Positions 25,057 through 30,735 of a DNA stretch of 30,735 nt are shown piece after piece. Position 1 is the stretch's first letter; every line of letters starts with the position of its first letter. The position numbers and the translations under genes are program-made. The stretch is from Clostridia bacterium (lineage in GTDB: Bacteria > Bacillota > Clostridia > Oscillospirales > Acutalibacteraceae). Under the pieces are notes generated by a model. The model ran no database searches, was not told the origin of the DNA, and saw nothing but the letters and a program-made list of their open reading frames with translations. The DNA is taken from positions 1 through 30,735 of the forward strand of contig CAAFVV010000051.1 in the NCBI GenBank assembly GCA_900766585.1, given 5' to 3'.

Positions 25057-26730
25057 CTAATCCCGACCGCCCGTCATCCAGACCTCTATCGCCGTCCTGT
25101 CCGCACCTTCATTCTCCTGCCGGTAGTCGTCGAAAAACGAGTAGATAAAGCGGCGGCATTCATACCCGATTGTACCGAAAAATCCGGTATCTGCCCGCAG
25201 CGGTGCGGCATCCCTGCCGCCGATTTGCAGCAGATCAAGCATAAGCGGCTGGGAGGTCGCGTTCATAATCCACGTCCCGAGCGAGGATACATTTGACTGA
25301 AACGTGGTCAGCTCTGCGGCGATCCGCCGCTCGGGATTCTTCACCATCCCCGCAAGCTGAACGATCAGATTGTCCATAGCAGCCGTTTGCAGTCCTTCAG
25401 ACCCGCTGAGCCGCGACAGCTCCGCTCGTATCTGCGAAAGCTGCTCTCCGCATGCCTCCAGTCCCGCAAGGGTATCCGGCAGCAGCTCGCGGAAATGATA
25501 ATCCCGGTACAGATCCGGATCGGGGCCTGTCACCATCAGCAGCTCACGGTAGAGTCGATTCAGTTCGCTCTGCACCGCATTCAGCAGAGAGAGCACCTCC
25601 GCATATTCGCCGCAAGTCACTTCAAGTGTCAACTCATATGTCCTTCCCGCTTCAAAATACAACTGCCATTCGCCGTTTTTCGCGTCCCCGGCTGTCTTCA
25701 CCTGCCAGCCGCTGTCGTAATCAAATTTCAGCCGTTCCGCCTCGACAAAAGGCACCTCTCCGTCCACCGTCAGACGGCGATATACGCAAAGTCCCTGCAG
25801 GGTATCCTGTTTAAATCGGAAGGACACCGTATATAATCCGCTCGTCTCCACCTGTACGGCATAGCGGATATACTGTCCTGCCGACGCCCAAGCCGAACCG
25901 CCGATCACATTAAAAAGCATCGTCCGATCCGCCTGCGGCTCGGTATAAGCCGAGGAGCGGTCTGTCGTCGGATAGAGACTGACATCCGACACGGAAAGCG
26001 GCTCCTCCGCCTGGATCGTTATATTCCTTCCGCCCGCTGTATAGCCCTTTTCGCGGTATTCAGCCGACAGAGCGGCATAATCCCGCACCTGCTGACCGCA
26101 GCGCAGCGTCACCCCGCCGAACACGACCGATTCACGCTTCACCGCAAGCGCCAGCTCATGCGCTCCCGCCGTCAGATAAATGCTCAGCGGTTTTTCGATA
26201 TAGCCCGCCGCCGCATAAACGGTACGATCGCGCCACGCGATTTGCTCCTGCTTCTGGGGGCGGAGCTGATCACCGTTTTCGGCATAGCGTTTTTCCGACG
26301 CATAATGATATTCCCGCTTCCACAGCAGACCGCGTGCCTCTTTATACGGCACGGCGCCATCCAGCAAAAGATCACTCTCCGCAGCGCCCGTCCCCTCGCC
26401 AGCCATCCGGTAACGGACGGACAGCGTGTACCCCCCCGCCGACTCCGCCGTAAAGCGCCAGCGCACGGTCTGTCCCGCCGACACGGTGACACCGATCTCC
26501 CCGTCGATCCTCTCGGCAGCCATGCCTTCCGCGGTTTGTGCGGTTTCCGGGGCAAGGAGAATCGCCGCCTCCTTGCCGGCCTCTCCCTCATGCGCGGAAA
26601 GGTATGCTGCAAAGCTGTCCGCCTGTACCGTTGTCTGTGCTTCACCCTGTGCACTCTCTGCGCTTACCGCCGCAGGCGGCAGGCAAAGTGCCGCCGCCAG
26701 CAGCAGTGCCATCCATTTTGCTGCTTTCAT
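25057..26730 (-). CDS. Secreted carbohydrate-binding half of a split solute-binding fusion
   Basis: 557 residues from ATG 26730 (GGAGG nine bases upstream) to TAG 25057. The signal peptide ends 'AAVSA' with no lipobox Cys. Two CBM6/35-like beta-sandwich modules follow: about 75-215 ('SAGGYTLSVRYRMAGEG', 'GAHELALAVKRESVVFGGVTL') and about 235-375 ('AEEPLSVSDVSLYPTTDRSS', 'ETSGLYTVSFRFKQD', 'YELTLEV'). A helical segment (about 380-480) leads to the first strand of the solute-binding fold ('TAIEVWMTGGRD'), where the stop falls. The intact protein would be 936 residues, the usual size for this fusion family. As it stands the product is a secreted glycan-binding protein without anchor. It follows the GH2 gene by 21 bp. 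Confidence 0.8.
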   Translation of the reverse strand: MKAAKWMALLLAAALCLPPAAVSAESAQGEAQTTVQADSFAAYLSAHEGEAGKEAAILLAPETAQTAEGMAAERIDGEIGVTVSAGQTVRWRFTAESAGGYTLSVRYRMAGEGTGAAESDLLLDGAVPYKEARGLLWKREYHYASEKRYAENGDQLRPQKQEQIAWRDRTVYAAAGYIEKPLSIYLTAGAHELALAVKRESVVFGGVTLRCGQQVRDYAALSAEYREKGYTAGGRNITIQAEEPLSVSDVSLYPTTDRSSAYTEPQADRTMLFNVIGGSAWASAGQYIRYAVQVETSGLYTVSFRFKQDTLQGLCVYRRLTVDGEVPFVEAERLKFDYDSGWQVKTAGDAKNGEWQLYFEAGRTYELTLEVTCGEYAEVLSLLNAVQSELNRLYRELLMVTGPDPDLYRDYHFRELLPDTLAGLEACGEQLSQIRAELSRLSGSEGLQTAAMDNLIVQLAGMVKNPERRIAAELTTFQSNVSSLGTWIMNATSQPLMLDLLQIGGRDAAPLRADTGFFGTIGYECRRFIYSFFDDYRQENEGADRTAIEVWMTGGRD

Positions 26731-26751
26731 GTTGTGCCACCTCCCGCGCCG

Positions 26752-29301
26752 TTACTTGCCGGCACCGACCGAGCGAAGTGCACGGACCGCTTCCTCTTCC
26801 GCCTGCTCCCGCGTGCGGTTAAGTGTTTCCACGGTAAGCTCGGCGCAAGGCTGTACGGAAAATATCTCCACACCTTCACCCGGCAGCAAGCACCGTCCGC
26901 TGCCCTCCATCACCAAGGGGCGTCCCGCCGCATCCTTGCCGACGGCATCCACATACAGCGCCACGGTTTTCCCCGTATTTTTCACCAGGAATCGGCAGTC
27001 AGAGGCGCGTGTCACCGCCATCGGCGCACAATCAAGCGCCAAAAGCGCCCCAAACGGCGTCCTGCCGTTAATGGTAAATACATATTCCTCACAGACCGGC
27101 TGTTCCCCCGCCGCCGTCAGCCGCACCAGAATCAACGGCGGGACGCCGGGCAGGGTCAGCTCGCCGATCGTCTCGGTATAGCTCACACGTACCGTGCCGT
27201 ACTCCACACGCTTCAGGCTGCTGCCGCGGCAATCAAACACCTCGACCGTCACATCGTGCAGCACGGTTTCCCGATCCGAAAAAGCATATACCTCCACCTG
27301 CCGCCCGCCATGGCTGCGCATGGCAGGTGTCTCATAGCCAAGACCGAGCGACACGGGGGCAAATGCGTTTTTCAGCTTGTAATACGCCGGCTTCGGGCAC
27401 CCGTCGTATTCAAGAAGCGACGTGTTGGCACTATTGGGGAACGGCTCGTTTGCCATCCATACAATCAGACCCGCCTTTCGCTTTCCGGCACGCCTGATCG
27501 ATGTCGCCGCATACCGAATTGCCTCCATTTGGGTATACCGGTATGCCCGCACATAGTCCGACAGCCCGTTGTCGTCCGGCTCAAACTCGCCGAACAGTCC
27601 GATCAGCTCTTCATTATAGATCCACCATGCACCGCGATTGAGCCAATATGAATCGCGTTCGTCAAACGGCCAGATCGGGTGGTCAGCATATTTTTTCAGG
27701 CTTTCCAGCCGCGGACAGGCAGGCGCTCCCACCTCCGAATGCAGCAGACTCCTATCATGGTTAAATCGGTAGCACTGCTCCCGCGGCCCCTCATACAGCC
27801 AAGGTCCGTGTGTATCCCCACACTGTTCGGGCGATGTCATACCGCGGCTCCACGAGGCGACCGGTCCCGAGGGAGATGTCGGCAAAAACAGGCGGTCGGG
27901 GTCCCATTCCTGCACCGTTTTCGCCAGTGCGGTGATATTCCCGCTCTCCTTTGCCACCGGTCGATAGGCGGCGTCGTACAGCTCGTTGCCGCCGCACCAA
28001 AACGCCAGGCAGACATGGTGCCGTCTCCGGCGCAGATACCACTCCGCCATCTCGCAGAGTGTCTGCACAAACGCCGGCTCCTCACAGGGAGCGTTGTCGA
28101 TACCGCTCGACGACTGCGGAAATTCCTGCCACACCAATATTCCCTGCTCATCACACAGGCGGTAAAACGTCTCCGATTCCAGAAGTGCGCCGCCCCAGAT
28201 TCGCAGAAGATTGATTCCGCAGGGCAGCAGCTGCCCTAAATAATAGCGGTAATCCTCCTCTGTCACCGATCCGTAAAACGGCGAGATCGGCACCCAGTTC
28301 ATTCCCTTGATCGGCATCCAATCCCCATTGACCGTAACCGCATAGGGCAGATGATATTCCGCCGCCCCCTCCGGCTGTGAATAGGTGATCGTGCAAAAGC
28401 CGACCTGACCGCTGAAGCAGTCGCCGGGCACTGTGTCGTTATCCAAAAGCTGCAGCTCCACTGTATACAGCGGCTGCTGTCCCATTCCCGCCGGATACCA
28501 CAGCCGGACATTTTCGATCCTCACTGTCTGCACAAGCGGCACTGTCTTCCCGGCTTTGACGGTCACAGGCACCGTTCCCGACGCAACACAGCCGCCGTCC
28601 TGCGACACGGTATACCGCACGGAAAGCATCCGGTCACAGAGTCCTTCCACGTCCGCGGTAAGCAGCAGCACGCCCGTGCCGTCCGGCTCAACTGCCGCCT
28701 TGGGATACACATTTTTCAGTACGGCGCTCTCTGCAAACCGCAGGGTGACGGCACCGAATATTCCAATGTTTACCAGACGCGGCATCCAGTCCCATCCGTA
28801 GTTATATCGGGATTTCAGCACTGTTGTTTTGCTGGTATAGCCCACCTGCCCGTCTACCTCCGGCGGCTGCAAAAGCACCACGCGCAGGTGATTCTCACCC
28901 GCCGTCAGCCGTCCCGTCACATCCGTTTCATACGGGCGGTGCATTTGGTCAAAGGAAAACAGCCGCTCGCCGTTTAAAAACACATGTCCCGCAAAATCCA
29001 GCCCCTCAAAGCAGAGCCGACTATGTACGCTTTGCTGCGCCTTTGTAACCGTGAACACCTTTTCATATACCCATTCGCGGTGCTCCACCCACTCGGCAGC
29101 CAAAAAATTTTTTCCCCTGTTCCAGTCCTCGATTACACCCGCCCGCAGCAGATCTGTCTGCACCGATCCCGGCACCTGCGCGGGAATCAGTGCAACCATG
29201 GGCCGAGACAAGCCGCCCGTTTCCCGGATCTTATAAAACTTCCACTGATGGCGGTTCCATCCCGTCAGCACCCAGTCAGACCCGTTTAACGACACGTTCA
29301 T
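26752..29301 (-). CDS. GH2 beta-mannosidase-type glycoside hydrolase
   Basis: The product is 849 residues, with GGAGG ten bases before ATG 29301. The order is: sugar-binding domain (about 1-190, 'VHSRLCFEGLDFAGHVFLNG'), immunoglobulin-like domain (about 195-305), TIM barrel (about 310-640, 'IKGMNWVPISPFYGS', 'GINLLRIWGGALLESETFY') and C-terminal beta domains. E440 in 'FWCGGNEL' is the acid/base and E523 in 'LLHSEVGAP' the nucleophile, both as in the beta-mannosidase branch of GH2. With no signal peptide it should release mannose, or a related sugar, from imported oligosaccharides in the cytoplasm. It is the first gene of the cluster, behind a consensus promoter. Beta-mannosidase is favoured over galactosidase or glucuronidase by the W-G-G-A-L-L-E-S-E and C-G-G-N-E motifs. 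Confidence 0.88.
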   Translation of the reverse strand: MNVSLNGSDWVLTGWNRHQWKFYKIRETGGLSRPMVALIPAQVPGSVQTDLLRAGVIEDWNRGKNFLAAEWVEHREWVYEKVFTVTKAQQSVHSRLCFEGLDFAGHVFLNGERLFSFDQMHRPYETDVTGRLTAGENHLRVVLLQPPEVDGQVGYTSKTTVLKSRYNYGWDWMPRLVNIGIFGAVTLRFAESAVLKNVYPKAAVEPDGTGVLLLTADVEGLCDRMLSVRYTVSQDGGCVASGTVPVTVKAGKTVPLVQTVRIENVRLWYPAGMGQQPLYTVELQLLDNDTVPGDCFSGQVGFCTITYSQPEGAAEYHLPYAVTVNGDWMPIKGMNWVPISPFYGSVTEEDYRYYLGQLLPCGINLLRIWGGALLESETFYRLCDEQGILVWQEFPQSSSGIDNAPCEEPAFVQTLCEMAEWYLRRRRHHVCLAFWCGGNELYDAAYRPVAKESGNITALAKTVQEWDPDRLFLPTSPSGPVASWSRGMTSPEQCGDTHGPWLYEGPREQCYRFNHDRSLLHSEVGAPACPRLESLKKYADHPIWPFDERDSYWLNRGAWWIYNEELIGLFGEFEPDDNGLSDYVRAYRYTQMEAIRYAATSIRRAGKRKAGLIVWMANEPFPNSANTSLLEYDGCPKPAYYKLKNAFAPVSLGLGYETPAMRSHGGRQVEVYAFSDRETVLHDVTVEVFDCRGSSLKRVEYGTVRVSYTETIGELTLPGVPPLILVRLTAAGEQPVCEEYVFTINGRTPFGALLALDCAPMAVTRASDCRFLVKNTGKTVALYVDAVGKDAAGRPLVMEGSGRCLLPGEGVEIFSVQPCAELTVETLNRTREQAEEEAVRALRSVGAGK

Positions 29302-29321
29302 TGTCTGCCGCCCTCCGATAT

Positions 29322-29358
29322 GTTAACCGGTATTTCTCCAAGTTAACCATTTGTTAAT
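29322..29358. promoter_or_regulatory. GTTAAC repeats and inverted repeat downstream of the GH2 promoter
   Basis: GTTAACC occurs at 29322-29328 and again at 29342-29348. TTAAC-CATTT-GTTAA at 29343-29357 is a perfect inverted repeat with a 5-bp centre. It lies about 15-30 bases into the predicted GH2 transcript, a good place for a repressor. The regulator is not in the window. Confidence 0.5.
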
Positions 29359-29378
29359 TTCTGTTTCGTCGCAATCTC

Positions 29379-29406
29379 ATTATACACTAGTTTTTCAAAA
29401 AGTCAA
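29379..29406 (-). promoter_or_regulatory. Consensus promoter of the glycan-use cluster
   Basis: On the minus strand TTGACT (29406-29401) is followed by 16 bp and TATAAT (29384-29379). It lies about 80 bp before the GH2 start and can drive the closely spaced run down to 7779. The surrounding 306-bp gap (29302-29607) is AT-rich and holds only this promoter, the opposite promoter at 29541-29569 and the TTAAC motifs. Confidence 0.88.
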
Positions 29407-29540
29407 CCCCCATTTCATCTCGTTATATGAGAAAATTATCTTATATTTTTATGAAATCATCACAATGTTATACTTATTATAGCTTTATCTAGTTACTTAA
29501 CCAAAAGTGAAACATTCTCTGCAGCTGTTTTAAATTATTC

Positions 29541-29569
29541 TTGACTTTTTCTGCCGCGTCTTTTATACT
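29541..29569 (+). promoter_or_regulatory. Consensus promoter of the SGNH esterase gene
   Basis: TTGACT (29541-29546), 17 bp, TATACT (29564-29569). A TTAAC half-site follows at 29574-29578 and another lies at 29498-29502, as near the divergent GH2 promoter, suggesting shared control (inference). Confidence 0.85.
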
Positions 29570-29607
29570 TGGCTTAACTTCGCCAAATGATTCAGGAGAT
29601 GATCCTT

Positions 29608-30582
29608 GTGTTTTTTCCCTGTACTGATCCGTCTGTGCGGGCGACCGGACGATTCGGTCTGCATGACGGCAAGCTCACCGCCACAGCCGTCGGTTCAAAG
29701 CTGGAGATCGCCTTTTCTGGCCAGAGCTGTCGGCTGCACCTTGACCTTGCTTGGGCAGCGGTACCTTACCCGCACCTGTGGATGCAGCTGGACGGAGGAG
29801 TGCGCTTTGAGGTTCCGCTCGACCGCTATCTGCTTGTGGAATGCGGCGCAGGCGACCACGTTCTGACCGTGATTCTCAAAGGCGAGGTTGAAATGCAGCA
29901 CCGCTGGCACCACCCGCTCATTGCCAAGTTGTCCCTCATCGGCTACGAAGCAGAAGCGGCGGTGGCACTGCCGGAAAACCGCAAAAAGACCATCGAGCTG
30001 ATCGGTGATTCCATCACCGAGGGCGTGCTGGTTGATGCCGGTTATGCGCCGGACCGCAACGACGATGTACAAAACCGCCCGTATCAGGACGATGTCACCG
30101 CCACCTATGCCTATCGCACGGCGCTCGCCCTCGGGCTGGAGCCGCTCTGCGGCGGCTACGGCGCGGTCGGCGTAACGCGCAGCGGCTGCGGCGGCGTGCC
30201 GGCAGCTGCGGACATGTACCCCTTCTGCTTCGAGGGCGTACCCGTGTCCTATCCCCATCCCGATTATGTGATGATCAACCACGGCACCAATGACGCCGCC
30301 GCGGATTTTGCCAAATTTGAAGCGGGATACATCCGTCTGTTGGACGCGGTATATGCCGCGCACCCCGACACCCACGTGATCGTGGTCACGCCGTTTTTCG
30401 GCCGCAAGGACAAGGAGACCCGCGAGGTAATCAACACCTATAATGCCATGCATAACCGCGATATTTTTCTGGTCGATACCACAGGCTGGCTCCCGCCCGA
30501 GCCGCTTCATCCCCTGCGCGACGGCCACAGGCTCGCCGCCGAAAAGCTGACCGCCGTATTGGCGGCACATTTCGGGCTGTAA
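29608..30582 (+). CDS. SGNH/GDSL-type carbohydrate esterase (CE2-like layout)
   Basis: The product is 324 residues from GTG 29608, chosen because AGGAG (29594-29598) lies nine bases upstream; the in-frame ATG 29587 has no ribosome site. An N-terminal beta domain (about 1-115) precedes an SGNH hydrolase domain. Block I is 'IGDSITEG' (nucleophile S135), block II 'GGYGAVGVTRSGCGG' (182-196), block III 'NHGTND' (224-229) and block V 'DGHRLAAEKL' (D305, H307). The two-domain order resembles CE2 acetyl esterases, which deacetylate xylan and mannan side groups. There is no signal peptide, so it should act on imported oligosaccharides. It is divergent from the GH2 beta-mannosidase gene and is probably co-regulated with it. 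The substrate is inferred. Confidence 0.85.
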   Translation: MFFPCTDPSVRATGRFGLHDGKLTATAVGSKLEIAFSGQSCRLHLDLAWAAVPYPHLWMQLDGGVRFEVPLDRYLLVECGAGDHVLTVILKGEVEMQHRWHHPLIAKLSLIGYEAEAAVALPENRKKTIELIGDSITEGVLVDAGYAPDRNDDVQNRPYQDDVTATYAYRTALALGLEPLCGGYGAVGVTRSGCGGVPAAADMYPFCFEGVPVSYPHPDYVMINHGTNDAAADFAKFEAGYIRLLDAVYAAHPDTHVIVVTPFFGRKDKETREVINTYNAMHNRDIFLVDTTGWLPPEPLHPLRDGHRLAAEKLTAVLAAHFGL

Positions 30583-30644
30583 CCCGCATATTGCCGCATA
30601 AAAAAGGAACCTTTGCCGATAGCTGGGTGTACGTAAGACAGTAT

Positions 30645-30735
30645 TGCGCCGAGATTTAAGAAGCGGCACGAAACCGCATGGAGCTGATCGTGCCGAAGCT
30701 GGCAAAGCAGTACGGCGTGACCGAGCAACTGAAAG
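30645..30735 (+). pseudogene. TnpV-like transposon protein remnant (runs off the window)
   Basis: One frame reads 'CAEI*EAARNRMELIVPKLA' and then 'KQYGVTEQLK' to the window edge. 'GVTEQLKA.NQM.WV' is a hallmark of the TnpV protein of clostridial Tn4451-type and related elements. A TAA at 30657-30659 interrupts the frame where an Asp or Asn is expected, and no TnpV-like N-terminus is seen upstream, so this is either a fragment or a gene starting at ATG 30678. Bases 30583-30640 hold nothing I can identify, and no clear terminator follows the esterase gene. Confidence 0.5.

Noticed and set aside
5735..25059. Use of TAG as a sense codon, suggested by three in-frame TAGs in otherwise clear genes (5735, 6755, 25057)
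   Set aside because: TAG ends the small MMPL-operon gene (4376-4378) and the natural end of the propeller gene (5588-5590). The propeller gene also has two frameshifts, so ordinary decay explains it. Only the split binding protein remains open to read-through.
26158..27651. Long plus-strand open frame (497 codons) opposite the GH2 and CBM genes
   Set aside because: It crosses two well-supported minus-strand genes, is Arg/His/Pro-rich and has no recognisable domain or ribosome site.
1..30735. CRISPR arrays, tRNA or rRNA genes
   Set aside because: I saw no regularly spaced direct repeats and no tRNA- or rRNA-like sequence on either strand; a systematic search was not possible.

Overview
The window looks like a chromosomal piece from a high-GC gut Clostridia, probably Oscillospirales/Ruminococcaceae-like. 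This is inferred from AGGAGG-type ribosome sites, an NPNTG wall anchor, DUF5696 and Yip1 glycan-uptake genes, ABC sugar importers without a local ATPase, and a TnpV-like remnant. No rRNA, tRNA, CRISPR array or integrase was seen. Nearly all genes from 5.6 to 29.3 kb lie on the minus strand.

Left end (1-775, plus strand): the tail of an XRE-type regulator, a DUF1016/YhcG-type gene cut short, and a fragment of about 135 bp from a phage family-A DNA polymerase. This abuts the cut 3' end of a YhgE-like gene read from the other strand. Three unrelated broken genes meet within about 140 bp.

770-5564: a TetR-family regulator faces a minus-strand operon of a small protein, an MMPL/RND transporter and a YhgE-like envelope protein. 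The last of these is frameshifted and has lost its 3' end. Two related palindromes sit in front of the regulator. A bidirectional terminator follows it.

5588-29301 (minus strand): a glycan-use cluster. In transcription order it holds a GH2 beta-mannosidase-type enzyme, a carbohydrate-binding/solute-binding fusion split by an in-frame TAG, two importer permeases, an NHL-TPR-Yip1 membrane protein, a DUF5696 protein, a second permease pair, a lipoprotein solute-binding protein, a GH5-like lipoprotein, a DUF6259-like TIM-barrel protein and an NPNTG-anchored triple-repeat surface protein. A separate strong promoter then serves a polysaccharide deacetylase and a heavily decayed propeller-glycosidase lipoprotein pseudogene. 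A strong promoter at 29379-29406 can drive the main run, whose genes are overlapping or separated by short gaps.

Right end: an SGNH esterase is transcribed divergently from the GH2 gene with its own consensus promoter. The window ends in a TnpV-like remnant.

Taken together the enzymes fit capture, import and trimming of an acetylated beta-mannoside-type glycan. The substrate is an inference. Several components (second binding protein, propeller glycosidase, YhgE-like protein) carry lesions, so the locus appears to be decaying in part.
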